Assembly (NCBI GenBank): GCA_902363805.1
Contig: CABJBF010000002.1
Coordinates: 310,001 to 374,000 of the forward strand
Origin: Eubacteriaceae bacterium
Lineage (GTDB): Bacteria > Bacillota > Clostridia > Lachnospirales > Lachnospiraceae
Length of the DNA: 64,000 nt
Reading direction: 5' to 3'
Of this stretch, positions 54,105-62,137 are shown in pieces (position 1 is the stretch's first letter; each line of letters starts with the position of its first letter). The translations under genes and the position numbers were made by a program. The notes beneath the pieces are model-generated. The model was given only the letters and a program-made list of their open reading frames with translations, was not told where the DNA came from and did no database searches.

Positions 54105-55268
54105 ATGGTTAAGGTTAATTGTTTAAATCCTATTTCAAAAGTAGGAACAAGCAAATTTACAGATAATTACGAATTTACAGATAATTTTGAAGAAGCAAAT
54201 GCAGTATTAGTAAGAAGTGCAGCAATGCATGATATGGAATTATCTGATAATCTTTTAGCAGTTGCAAGAGCAGGTGCAGGGGTTAACAATATTCCTTTAG
54301 ACAAGTGTGCAGAAAAGGGTGTTGTTGTATTTAATACTCCGGGTGCTAATGCAAATGGTGTTAAGGAATTAGTATTATGCGGAATGCTTCTTGCATCAAG
54401 AGATATTATTGGTGGAAACAAATGGGTTGAAGACAATAAGGAAGACGAAAACATCAACAAGACAATGGAAAAAGCTAAAAAGAATTTTGCCGGCAATGAA
54501 ATTATGGGCAAAAAGCTTGGAGTTATCGGACTTGGTGCAATTGGAAGTTTAATTGCAAATGCAGCTACTGAACTTGGAATGGAAGTATATGGTTATGATC
54601 CATTTATCTCAGTTGACGGAGCTTGGAGACTATCAAGTGAAGTTAAGCATGTAAAGACAAGAGAAGAGATTTACAAAGAATGTGATTTCATCACTGTTCA
54701 TACACCGTTATTAGATGATACAAGAGAAATGATCAATAAAGATACAATCGCAATGATGAAAGACGGAGTTGTAATTCTTAACTTTGCAAGAGATTTACTT
54801 GTATGTGATGATGACATGATTGCAGCATTAGAATCAGGTAAAGTAAAGAGATATGTAACAGACTTCCCTAATGCTAAGATAGCTAAGGCAAAGAATGTTA
54901 TTGCTACACCACATCTTGGTGCTTCAACTGAAGAGTCAGAAGATAATTGTGCTGTAATGGCAGTTAAAGAATTAAAAGATTTCATTGAAAACGGAAATAT
55001 TATTAATTCTGTAAATTATCCAAAATGTGATTTAGGCGTATGTGACAAGGTTGCAAGAATTACAATTTGTCATAAAAATATTCCAAACATGATTGGTCAG
55101 CTTTCATCTGCAGTTGCTGCTGAAGGTATGAATATTTCAGATATGGTTGACAAATCAAGAGGAGAATATGCTTATACAATTATGGATTTAGATAGCAAAG
55201 CTACTGATAATTTAGTTGGAAAAATTGAAGCAATTGAAGGTGTAATTAAAGTACGTATCGTAAAATAA
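54105..55268 (+). CDS. serA: D-3-phosphoglycerate dehydrogenase
   Basis: 387 residues. It oxidises 3-phosphoglycerate with NAD+, the first step of serine synthesis. NAD-binding GVIGLGAIGSLIANAA near 142-157, RDLLVCDDDMIAAL and the catalytic ATPHLGAST histidine with the acid partner, and a C-terminal ACT domain from ITICHKNIPNMIGQLSSAVA, usually the serine-binding feedback site. Last gene of the operon. Confidence 0.96.
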   Translation: MVKVNCLNPISKVGTSKFTDNYEFTDNFEEANAVLVRSAAMHDMELSDNLLAVARAGAGVNNIPLDKCAEKGVVVFNTPGANANGVKELVLCGMLLASRDIIGGNKWVEDNKEDENINKTMEKAKKNFAGNEIMGKKLGVIGLGAIGSLIANAATELGMEVYGYDPFISVDGAWRLSSEVKHVKTREEIYKECDFITVHTPLLDDTREMINKDTIAMMKDGVVILNFARDLLVCDDDMIAALESGKVKRYVTDFPNAKIAKAKNVIATPHLGASTEESEDNCAVMAVKELKDFIENGNIINSVNYPKCDLGVCDKVARITICHKNIPNMIGQLSSAVAAEGMNISDMVDKSRGEYAYTIMDLDSKATDNLVGKIEAIEGVIKVRIVK

Positions 55269-55288
55269 TCAATTTTTAGCAAATACAC

Positions 55289-55347
55289 ATGTGATTAAAG
55301 GATTGAGTATGCCATTTAATGTATGCAATCCATAAGGCATATCACAT
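55289..55347 (+). other. Possible pseudoknot or alternative hairpins in serA 3' UTR
   Basis: ATGTGA (55289) pairs with TCACAT (to 55347). Within it GGATTG (55300-55305) pairs with CAATCC (55326-55331), and TATGCC (55308-55313) pairs with GGCATA (55336-55341). The last two interleave, so they form either a pseudoknot or two exclusive folds. Found by eye only. Confidence 0.35.
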
Positions 55348-55354
55348 TACATTA

Positions 55355-55394
55355 TAAAAAGTCTTGGATAATAAACAGTCTAAGACTTTTTATT
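55355..55394 (+). terminator. Operon terminator after serA
   Basis: AAAAAGTCTTGGA pairs with TCTAAGACTTTTT around a short AT-rich loop. It ends the leuB-serA operon, before the mscS gene. Confidence 0.8.
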
Positions 55395-55429
55395 GTTTAT
55401 AGTTATAATTAATTGGAAGGAGGAAACAT

Positions 55430-56323
55430 ATGTTAATGTTAGCTAGTGCTACTCAAAAAGAAGTAGAAAGTGTATCAGACAATATTGAACAATTATCAAA
55501 GGACGTGAGCAAATTATCACAGATTGGCAGTGATTTAATAGATAAAGCAGTAGCCTTTGGTATAGATATAATTATTGCAGTAATTATATTTGTAATTGGG
55601 AAATTTATAATTAAATTTATTCTTAAGTTTGTAGATAGAATATTTGCCAAATCATCAGCAGATGAAGGTGTAGCGAAATTTATTCATTCCGTATTAAAGG
55701 TTGCTCTATACATCATACTTGCAATTACAATTTGTGGACAGATTGGTATAGAAACAACATCATTTGCAGCAATTGTTGCTTCCGGAGGTTTAGCAATAGG
55801 TCTTGCATTTGAAGGAAGTTTATCAAATTTTGCAGGTGGCGTTATGATTTTAATTATGAAGCCGTTTACTGTAGGAGATTATATAGAATCAAATGGAGTT
55901 GAAGGAACAGTTTATAAAATTGATATTTTCTATACTTCTTTAAAAACAGTAGATAACAAATCTGTAAAATTACCGAATGGAACGTTGTCAAATAGTATTT
56001 TGACCAATTATTCAATGAATGAAAAAAGAAGAGTGGATGTTGAGGTTGGTATAGGATACGATGATAATATAGAGCTTGCACGTAAAGAACTCGAAAGAGT
56101 GATGAACAGTTATTCTAATATAATGCGCGATGAGGCAAACGCAGTAGTTGTCAAAAATTTAGCAGATAGCGCAATTATAATGGAAGTTAGAGTGTGGGTG
56201 CCTACTGAATATTATTGGGATTGCAAATTTTATTTAAACGAAAATATACGTGTTTCTTTTGATAAAGCAGGTATATCAATTCCATTTAATCAGCTTGATG
56301 TAAATGTACACAATGTAGATTAA
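55430..56323 (+). CDS. Small-conductance mechanosensitive channel (MscS family)
   Basis: 297 residues. After a ~40-residue N-terminal polar region there are three hydrophobic helices; the third, pore-lining one shows the Gly/Ala pattern (FAAIVASGGLAIGLAFEGSL). The beta domain (FTVGDYIESNGVEGTVYKID, KLPNGTLSNSILTNYS) and the alpha/beta C-terminal domain match MscS. It releases solutes under hypo-osmotic shock. SD GGAGG lies just upstream. It has its own likely promoter in the gap after the serA terminator. Confidence 0.93.
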   Translation: MLMLASATQKEVESVSDNIEQLSKDVSKLSQIGSDLIDKAVAFGIDIIIAVIIFVIGKFIIKFILKFVDRIFAKSSADEGVAKFIHSVLKVALYIILAITICGQIGIETTSFAAIVASGGLAIGLAFEGSLSNFAGGVMILIMKPFTVGDYIESNGVEGTVYKIDIFYTSLKTVDNKSVKLPNGTLSNSILTNYSMNEKRRVDVEVGIGYDDNIELARKELERVMNSYSNIMRDEANAVVVKNLADSAIIMEVRVWVPTEYYWDCKFYLNENIRVSFDKAGISIPFNQLDVNVHNVD

Positions 56324-56398
56324 GCTATTTTGATAAATAGTAGAGCCTATATTTTTATGAAAAAACTTAGTTACAAACTTATGTATCATATAATTGCT

Positions 56399-56449
56399 AA
56401 AAAAACTGAGGTTAATCCAATGGGATGGATTCAAACCTCAGTTTTTTAT
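56399..56449. terminator. Bidirectional terminator
   Basis: AAAAAACTGAGGTT pairs with AACCTCAGTTTTTT, with an inner TCCA/TGGA. It separates mscS and the convergent argH. Confidence 0.9.
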
Positions 56450-56463
56450 TAAAATAAATTCTT

Positions 56464-57837
56464 TTATTTGCTTAAATATTCTTTGTTAATAGCGATTACT
56501 TTATCCATAGCTTCTTTACCTGGAGCACCAATTGTTAAACGCTTATCAACACATGTCTTAAGACTGATTGCATCATATATATCTTCTTCAAATACTGGAC
56601 TGATAGCCTTAAATTCATCTAATGTCATATCGTCAAGAGAAATACCTTTACCTTCACAGAATAAAACAAGCTGTCCAACAATACCGTGAGCATCTCTAAA
56701 TGGAACTCCGTGATTTACTAAATAATCAGCAGCGTCTGTAGCGTTAGTAAATCCGTTTTTAGCGCTGCTTTCCATAACATCCTTATTGAATGTCATAGTA
56801 TCAATCATTCCTGTAAATAATGCAATACAACCCTTTGTAGTGTCGATTGCGTCAAATGCAAATTCCTTATCTTCCTGCATATCTTTATTGTAAGCAAGAG
56901 GAATTCCTTTCATTGTAGTAAGAATAGAAGTGAGAGCACCATAAACACGTCCTGTCTTTCCTCTGATTAATTCAGCAATATCAGGATTCTTCTTCTGAGG
57001 CATAATACTTGAGCCTGTACTATAAGAATCATCAATATTTACAAATCTATATTCGTTAGAATTCCATATAATAATTTCTTCACAGAATCTGCTTAAATGC
57101 ATCATGATTGTAGATAAAGCAGACATTAATTCAATTACATAATCTCTGTCAGAAACAGAATCCATACTATTTAATGTTGGACCATCAAAATTAAGCAAAG
57201 AAGCAGTGTATTCACGATCAAGAGGATATGTTGTGCCAGCTAATGCACCTGCACCTAAAGGACAATAATTCATACGGTCATAAATATCTGTTAATCTGCT
57301 ACGGTCTCTTTTAAACATTTCAAAATATGCTCCAAAGTGATGAGCTAATGTTACAGGCTGAGCTTTCTGCAAATGAGTAAATCCAGGCATAAAAGTTTCA
57401 GTGTTTTCTTCCATAACTTTCATTATGGACTGAAGCAGAGTTTTTAATAATGAGTCAAGCTCAACAACTTCGTCACGAACATATAATTTCATGTCTAATG
57501 CAACCTGGTCGTTACGGCTTCTTCCTGTGTGTAATTTCTTACCAGGCTCGCCAATTCTTTCAATAAGATGAGCTTCAACAAAACTATGAATATCTTCATG
57601 TTCAGGAGTAAACTCTAAATGTCCGTTTTCGATATCAGTTAAAATGCTATTTAATCCGTTAATAATTGCAACTTTATCTGATTCTTCAATAATTCCCTGT
57701 TTTGCAAGCATGGTCACATGAGCAATACTTCCCTGAATATCCTGTTTATAAAATTTCTGGTCAAATGATAATGACGCATTAAAATTATGTACTAATTTAT
57801 TTGTTTCTTTTGTGAAACGGCCTCCCCATAATTTCAT
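56464..57837 (-). CDS. argH: Argininosuccinate lyase
   Basis: 457 residues. It splits argininosuccinate into arginine and fumarate. The fumarase-family signature [16 protein letters not shown] is at about 278-293, with [20 protein letters not shown] and [16 protein letters not shown] earlier. Length is normal. Start ATG 57837 after TGAGG. argG is not adjacent, so it is separated from other arginine genes. Confidence 0.97.
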   Translation of the reverse strand: MKLWGGRFTKETNKLVHNFNASLSFDQKFYKQDIQGSIAHVTMLAKQGIIEESDKVAIINGLNSILTDIENGHLEFTPEHEDIHSFVEAHLIERIGEPGKKLHTGRSRNDQVALDMKLYVRDEVVELDSLLKTLLQSIMKVMEENTETFMPGFTHLQKAQPVTLAHHFGAYFEMFKRDRSRLTDIYDRMNYCPLGAGALAGTTYPLDREYTASLLNFDGPTLNSMDSVSDRDYVIELMSALSTIMMHLSRFCEEIIIWNSNEYRFVNIDDSYSTGSSIMPQKKNPDIAELIRGKTGRVYGALTSILTTMKGIPLAYNKDMQEDKEFAFDAIDTTKGCIALFTGMIDTMTFNKDVMESSAKNGFTNATDAADYLVNHGVPFRDAHGIVGQLVLFCEGKGISLDDMTLDEFKAISPVFEEDIYDAISLKTCVDKRLTIGAPGKEAMDKVIAINKEYLSK

Positions 57838-58169
57838 ATGTAATTCCTCATTTCTTTTTTGTATTTATATCTTACAAATATATTACAATAAATAAATTTG
57901 TGAATTTAGTAATGTTATATATTATGCTAAGACATCTTTAAAATTATAGCATTATAACAGTAGTTTTTCAAATATATATTTGTACGGGCAGGTCTATATA
58001 TGTGTATTGTTGTACATGATAATTGATATGATACATCAATTATGGAGGATTATAAATGTAAGAGAAAAAACTTGACTATAGAATAAATTGGATATGAAAG
58101 TGGCCGTATCCAGCCGGTATTTGGTTGGTAATTTTTTATGAAGAAATGATACATTGGAGGAATTAAAAG
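57838..58169. other. Noncoding or decayed stretch
   Basis: AT-rich DNA upstream of argH. No intact ORF, RNA or strong hairpin is seen. Short coding-like traces with SDs (TGGAGG at 58042-58047, TTGGAGG at 58154-58160) suggest eroded genes. It marks the left edge of the decayed region that runs to about 61.9 kb. Confidence 0.5.
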
Positions 58170-58265
58170 GCTAAAGAATATTTACTTCGGGTTGACAAAT
58201 TAGAACCTAGAATAAAGAAAATAAAAGAGAAAATAGAAAAAATTGCATTTTGCTTTTATGGATAA
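58170..58265 (+). pseudogene. Remnant of a phage DUF1492/ArpU-like regulator
   Basis: The frame reads AKEYLLRVDKLEPRIKKIKE and ends after 31 codons. AKEYLLxVxxLxxxI is the usual start of small phage late-gene regulators of the DUF1492 type. GGAGG lies at 58156-58160 with correct spacing, but the codon at the start site is AAG instead of ATG, so translation start is lost. The family call rests on a short segment. Confidence 0.4.
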
Positions 58266-58328
58266 AGAGATAGGTGTTGGGCAATATAATTGTAAAGACA
58301 GAAAGATATGATATAATCAAATCAAGAG

Positions 58329-58605
58329 AAATTCTTAGAAAAAATGAATGATGCAAGGGAAGGGTTTAAGTTTACATTAGATAAGACTTTTGATAAACAA
58401 ACGATTCAAGTACAAAAATGGACTCAATATTCTTAGAGGTATAAAAGAGGCTGAAAATCATATGTTATTTACTATACTTAATGAAATTGATGCAAAGTAA
58501 TACTTACTAAATAATGAAGATAAATACAAAATACCACGAAAAGAGATTGAATTAACCGCAAAACATCTTGAATCATATAGAAAACAGCTAAAGAAATATG
58601 AGCAT
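58329..58605 (+). pseudogene. Frameshifted and stopped fragment of an unknown protein
   Basis: One frame gives LEKMNDAREGFKFTLDKTFD up to a TAG; the next frame gives GIKEAENHMLFTILNEIDAK, then an in-frame TAA at 58498-58500, then YLLNNEDKYKIPRKEIELTA into the following small gene. This pattern fits a single gene with one frameshift and one nonsense mutation. No family recognised; it lies between phage-like and immunity-like remains. Confidence 0.45.
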
Positions 58606-58629
58606 ATGAGCGAGAGTAAGGTGATTATA

Positions 58630-58824
58630 ATGAGTAAGGTAATTGATTGTTTTAAAGTAGAAAATTATATGGTATTGAAGGTAGATGAAATGCCAAAGAG
58701 AGGATATAATAAGTTTCGAATTGAAGGGATAGAATTTGATCCAGTCCCTATTTATGATATGCCACAATGTATAGCTATTGAATCAAACAAACAGTTTTTG
58801 AACAAAGTAATTGAATTTATCTAG
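58630..58824 (+). CDS. Small acidic protein, possible immunity protein
   Basis: 64 residues from ATG 58630 with AAGGTG six bases upstream; an in-frame ATG at 58606 lacks an SD. Sequence features are FKVENYMVLKVDEMPKRGYN and DPVPIYDMPQCIAIESN. Short beta-rich proteins of this type occur beside polymorphic toxins in Firmicutes, and toxin-like fragments lie on both sides here, so an immunity role is possible but unproven. It is intact in sequence. Confidence 0.5.
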   Translation: MSKVIDCFKVENYMVLKVDEMPKRGYNKFRIEGIEFDPVPIYDMPQCIAIESNKQFLNKVIEFI

Positions 58825-58934
58825 ATGTCACATAACCGAGGATTGATTTGATACCTCCAAAGTTGATTTTGATTATTTACAATATCTATTTTGAAGATTT
58901 TTTATACAAATAAATCAATTTAGGGGAAAAAAGA

Positions 58935-59161
58935 TTCTATGAATTTAAATTTAAAAAATTCCTATGTTTAGTATCGTTAGGAATAATGCCATCAAAAGAA
59001 TGGAATGTATACGATGAAGCAAATAGTGGATATATAATTGTGTCTGAAATAAGAGTAAAGATATTGATAGTTTCTTGATAAGATATAATGAAATTCAATT
59101 TTTTAGAATTAATAATTTAGAACCGAACGATAGGGGAACACACATTGTCATGAAAGGGTGA
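58935..59161 (+). pseudogene. Frameshifted small protein, unknown
   Basis: Frame one reads FYEFKFKKFLCLVSLGIMPS, then KEWNVYDEANSGYIIVSEIR; a one-base shift near 59060 continues as KDIDSFLIRYNEIQFFRINN and ends at TGA 59161. Both parts look coding and join well. It has no recognised family; small size and context suggest another immunity-type gene. The rest of 58825-58934 holds a T-run/ATAC boundary motif at 58895-58905 but no gene. Confidence 0.4.
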
Positions 59162-59166
59162 GAGGT

Positions 59167-59445
59167 ATGACACTTAATATAGCATGTGAAAAGGCAATAG
59201 AAAGGTTTTTACATAGTGGATTAGATTATGGAATAGTGACTTTAGCTCAAACAAGTAAAGATTGGTATTTTATCGGTGGATTTGAAGACGAAAATGTAGT
59301 AAATTATTGCGCTTATGTACTAAAAATAAACAAAAAAACAGGAGAACAAACAGATATGAGTTTAAGCCCTGATAATGATGAGGAATTAATGAGTGTTGAA
59401 CTGATGAATATACCAGAAAAATATAGAATTAAATATAAAAAATAG
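59167..59445 (+). CDS. Small intact protein, immunity-like
   Basis: 92 residues from ATG 59167, eight bases after AAGGG; a GTG three codons earlier overlaps the SD. Sequence features: CEKAIERFLHSGLDYGIVTL, DWYFIGGFEDENV, YVLKINKKTGEQTDMSLSP and a terminal NIPEKYRIKY. The alpha/beta pattern with W-Y-F-I and a KTGE turn resembles small cytoplasmic immunity proteins. No confident family. It is one of only a few intact genes in this decayed segment. Confidence 0.5.
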   Translation: MTLNIACEKAIERFLHSGLDYGIVTLAQTSKDWYFIGGFEDENVVNYCAYVLKINKKTGEQTDMSLSPDNDEELMSVELMNIPEKYRIKYKK

Positions 59446-59494
59446 TACTACCCAGTTATGGCTTTTTTTATACAAAAAACGAAGAGGAATATTA

Positions 59495-59661
59495 ATGAGA
59501 TAGCGTGAGTTAGTTAAAAAACTTCAAAGTGTTGGATTTGAGCTTGAGATACATGGTGGAAATCACGATATATGCAAAAGAGGTGATGAAGAAGAGCAGA
59601 TTCTAAGAATGATGAAATAAATATTACTAATGATAAAATTTTAAAAAGAATAGTACAGTGA
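59495..59661 (+). pseudogene. HicA-type mRNA interferase toxin, inactivated
   Basis: The frame is ATG-AGA-TAG-CGT, then RELVKKLQSVGFELEIHGGN with HDICKRGDEEEQ, the HicA fold with its catalytic His in GGNH. Codon 3 is TAG (one base from CAG), and a one-base shift after EEEQ brings the end NDEINITNDKILKRIVQ into another frame, stopping at 59661. Two independent lesions mean no toxin is made. No hicB antitoxin gene is seen next to it. Confidence 0.72.
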
Positions 59662-59690
59662 AAAGAACATAATATAGTTATATTCTCTAA

Positions 59691-60029
59691 TTTAAAAATA
59701 CCAATGAAAAAAGAGTTGTAAGAAATATTGCTTCTGATTATAGTATAGACTTAAAGAGAATAAAAATACAAAGACAAGAAAGTTTGAATTTCTTTCTAAT
59801 TATGGGATGTACAGATTATGATAATATAGGCAGAATTGATTTGTTCCCAAATGCTTTTATTGATGAAGAACAACTGGTGAGGACATTAGTACATGAAAAA
59901 TGTCATGTGCAACAGTTAAAAGAATATGGGAAAAAATATGTGCTGCAAGAAAATCTTAATGAAATGGAAAAAGAGGCGTACTCATTCGAAAAAGAATGGT
60001 ATGAATTGAATAAGAAGGTGAAAAAATGA
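59691..60029 (+). pseudogene. Truncated zincin-like metallopeptidase domain (toxin C-terminus)
   Basis: Open frame from 59691 with no start codon that has an SD. It reads VVRNIASDYSIDLKRIKIQR, then GRIDLFPNAFIDEEQLVRTL and VHEKCHVQQLKEYG. HEKCH fits the HExxH zinc-binding motif, and the N-x-I-x-L-x-PNAF plus TLVHE context matches C-terminal toxin domains of polymorphic systems. The N-terminal delivery part is missing, so it is likely a displaced toxin tip. The stop overlaps the next gene by four bases (ATGA). Confidence 0.55.
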
Positions 60030-60253
60030 AGTGGCTAACTAATTTAGAAAATATTGCAAAATTGAATATGGCTGGTAAATATCCAATATGTGGAAGTAGT
60101 AATACGGACTATACCTTGATAATAGATGAAAAAGAGACATCTATGGGGCATGGTGCTATATGGTGCAATAATTGTAACAATGGATTTTATATATTAAGAA
60201 TAAAAATCGATAATGCAATAAAAAAAGTGATACCTAAAAATATAGAATTTTGA
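60026..60253 (+). CDS. Small zinc-ribbon-like protein, probable partner of the zincin fragment
   Basis: 75 residues, start ATG overlapping the zincin stop, with GAAGGTG upstream. GKYPICGSSNTDYTLI and GAIWCNNCNNGFYILR look like a two-knuckle zinc ribbon, but the first knuckle has Tyr-x-x-Cys instead of Cys-x-x-Cys, so one ligand is missing. The immediate coupling to a toxin-like domain suggests an immunity protein. A terminator-like hairpin begins one base after the stop. Confidence 0.55.
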   Translation: MKWLTNLENIAKLNMAGKYPICGSSNTDYTLIIDEKETSMGHGAIWCNNCNNGFYILRIKIDNAIKKVIPKNIEF

Positions 60254-60290
60254 TACCATTTAGTTCATATGAAACTAGGTGGTATTTTTA
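60254..60290 (+). terminator. Terminator-like hairpin with TTTTTATAC boundary
   Basis: ACCATTTAGTT pairs with AACTAGGTGGT (with mismatch/GU), followed by ATTTTTATAC. The same design occurs at 61713-61743. Confidence 0.65.
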
Positions 60291-60364
60291 TACTTAAATT
60301 TAATTTGGATCATAATTATTTATGGTCTTTTTTTATACAAAAAATTAGAAAAGAGGTAAAACAG

Positions 60365-60663
60365 ATGAAAGTATTTATTAGTCAGCCAATGAAAGATAAG
60401 ACAGATGAACAGATTAAGGAAGAAAGAGCAAAGGCGATTAAATTAATAAAAGAAAAATACAATGAAGATGTAGAAATCATTGACAGTTTCTTTGAAAATG
60501 CTCCACACGATGCAAAGTCATTATGGTTTTTAGGAAAAAGAGCCTGGAACTGTTAGCAGGTGCAGATGTTGCATATTTCTGTAAAGATTGGGAGAAATAC
60601 AGAGGATGCAGAATTGAAAATACGTGTGCAAAGGAATACGGCATAGATGCAATTGAGAAATAA
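60365..60663 (+). pseudogene. DUF4406 (deoxyribosyltransferase-like) gene with frameshift
   Basis: ATG 60365 after AGAGGT. It begins MKVFISQPMKDKTDEQIKEE and IIDSFFENAPHDAKSLWFLG, then hits a stop as KRAWNC. Shifting frame, the sequence continues LELLAGADVAYFCKDWEKYR and ENTCAKEYGIDAIEK to a stop at 60663. A two-base insertion in GGAAAAAGAGCCTGG (AG doubled) accounts for it. DUF4406 proteins are common phage-borne genes with a nucleoside deoxyribosyltransferase-like fold. Confidence 0.75.
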
Positions 60664-60688
60664 GAGAAAACAAAAGAAATACCAATAA

Positions 60689-61522
60689 GGAGTAACAGCT
60701 CCACCATTCCACGTTAACTGTAGAAGCTGTACAGCGCCATACTTTGATGATGAGTGGGGTGAAAATGGCAAAAGAGCTGCAAGGAATGAAGACGGAGATA
60801 CCTATTATGTACCTGCTGATATGACGTATAAAAATTGGAAGAAAAATGTAGACAATGGCTTTAAATTTGAGCAGAAAATAAAAATAAGTAAAAATATTAA
60901 CGAAGAACAATTATTTAGACCTGTAAATTTAGATAAGAACAATGTGCTTAAAAGCGATAGAGGGAATATTAATATATCAGCTTATAAAATAATTAATACA
61001 AAAAATAATTTATATGTGTCTAAAAATATCGAACTAAAGCCTAAAGAATTACATAAAATTGATTTGAGCATAACACAATCGTTAGAAAAATTAAAAATTG
61101 TAAATTCTGACAATTTACCAACGATAGTTATTATAGATAGTTCTGAAATGCAAACAGGTGCAATGGCATCATATAATGCGATAAAAAACAAATTGTATAT
61201 TGATAAAGTAATAGGAAATAAAGTGAAATTGTTGGAATTGCAAAAGGATGCTGCAAGTCCTAAAAATATATTGAGTACATATGTACATGAATACATACAT
61301 TGGATGGATGCATAATCTTATAGAATAGGACACGGTGAAATAATTGATAGTAAAGAATATCTTTATTGGGTTAGGCATAAATCAAAGAAAAAGATTGATA
61401 AACTTATCAATAAGGGTTACAATATTAATGAAATTAGTAATTATGCAAATAATGAGTATGCTAAAGGTAAATATGACGAAATGTATACTGAATACAGAGT
61501 AAAGAAATTATTAGGAGAGTGA
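60689..61522 (+). pseudogene. Phage minor-head (MuF-like) segment fused to a zincin domain, truncated and stopped
   Basis: The open frame starts right after a TAA. TAPPFHVNCRSCTAPYFDDE and the YYVPADMTYKNWKKNV block are the conserved C-terminal end of phage MuF/minor capsid proteins. It is followed by ~110 residues of linker/toxin-like sequence and VHEYIHWMDA, an HExxH zinc-peptidase motif. A TAA at 61313-61315 interrupts the frame; it continues as SYRIGHGEIIDSKEYLYWVR to a stop at 61522. The N-terminal capsid part is missing. This looks like a phage-borne polymorphic toxin (MuF-toxin) now broken. Confidence 0.6.
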
Positions 61523-61527
61523 TTTGA

Positions 61528-61710
61528 ATGAGATTACCTGACACACCTGAAATGAAACAGATTTGGAACGAAATAGCACCATTTTTAAAGATTACATTAA
61601 AAGGAATGGAAATAATTGAGGGTGCTCCAAGTGATACTGCTGAAAAGTTAGAAGAATATAGACGTTTAGGTAAAGAACAATGGGATTTTGCAGAAAGTTT
61701 AGAGATGTAG
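61528..61710 (+). CDS. Small protein after the MuF-toxin remnant, candidate immunity protein
   Basis: 60 residues, ATG 61528 after AGGAGAG. Mostly helical and acidic: MRLPDTPEMKQIWNEIAPFL, EIIEGAPSDTAEKLEEYRRL. No motif recognised. It starts five bases after the MuF-toxin stop and ends two bases before a terminator hairpin, the position expected for an immunity gene. Function unproven. Confidence 0.55.
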   Translation: MRLPDTPEMKQIWNEIAPFLKITLKGMEIIEGAPSDTAEKLEEYRRLGKEQWDFAESLEM

Positions 61711-61712
61711 AT

Positions 61713-61743
61713 ACCATCTAGTCAAAGACTAGGTGGTATTTTT
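61713..61743 (+). terminator. Terminator-like hairpin with TTTTTATACC boundary
   Basis: ACCATCTAGTC-AAA-GACTAGGTGGT, an almost perfect 11-bp stem, followed by ATTTTTATACC, then CAGAAAGGACAGG and an ATG. Confidence 0.8.
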
Positions 61744-61772
61744 ATACCAAAAATCAGAAAGGACAGGAAATA

Positions 61773-61925
61773 ATGAGAAAGACTTTGATTAAAACATTAA
61801 ATCTTGAAAACGGAAAACTGTACGGTGAAATAGATGGCAGTCGAATATGTATGGCAGAATGTGAGCCTACGGTTGAAATATATGAGCATAATACTACAGT
61901 TCCGTTTATTGGAAACGTGAGTTAG
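61773..61925 (+). CDS. Small phage-like protein, probably frameshifted near its end
   Basis: 50 residues, ATG 61773 with AGGACAGG upstream. It reads MRKTLIKTLNLENGKLYGEI, DGSRICMAECEPTVEIYEHN and stops after FIGNVS. Shifting one base at the stop gives ELGYKEA and another stop, so the original C-terminus may have been slightly longer. Too short for standard ORF calling. No family recognised. Confidence 0.45.
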   Translation: MRKTLIKTLNLENGKLYGEIDGSRICMAECEPTVEIYEHNTTVPFIGNVS

Positions 61926-62137
61926 GGTATAAAGAAGCATAACATTACAATAGTTCTATAAAAAAATTAGATTTAAAAATTAAGTTTCGGCTGCAATAGA
62001 CATAAAGAAATTATTATTTAAAAAAAATACAATATATAATATAATGATTCGTGAACAAAAGAAGTAAAACTAATATTGGGATTAAAGAGTGTCTATGCAA
62101 TATGTAAATGAAATTCAAATTAATAAAAGGAAGAAAA

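Noticed and set aside
60477..60910. Three minus-strand ORFs opposite the DUF4406 and MuF remnants
   Set aside because: The plus strand shows recognisable protein families in this stretch; the minus ORFs are shadows rich in Cys, Phe, Ser and Leu.
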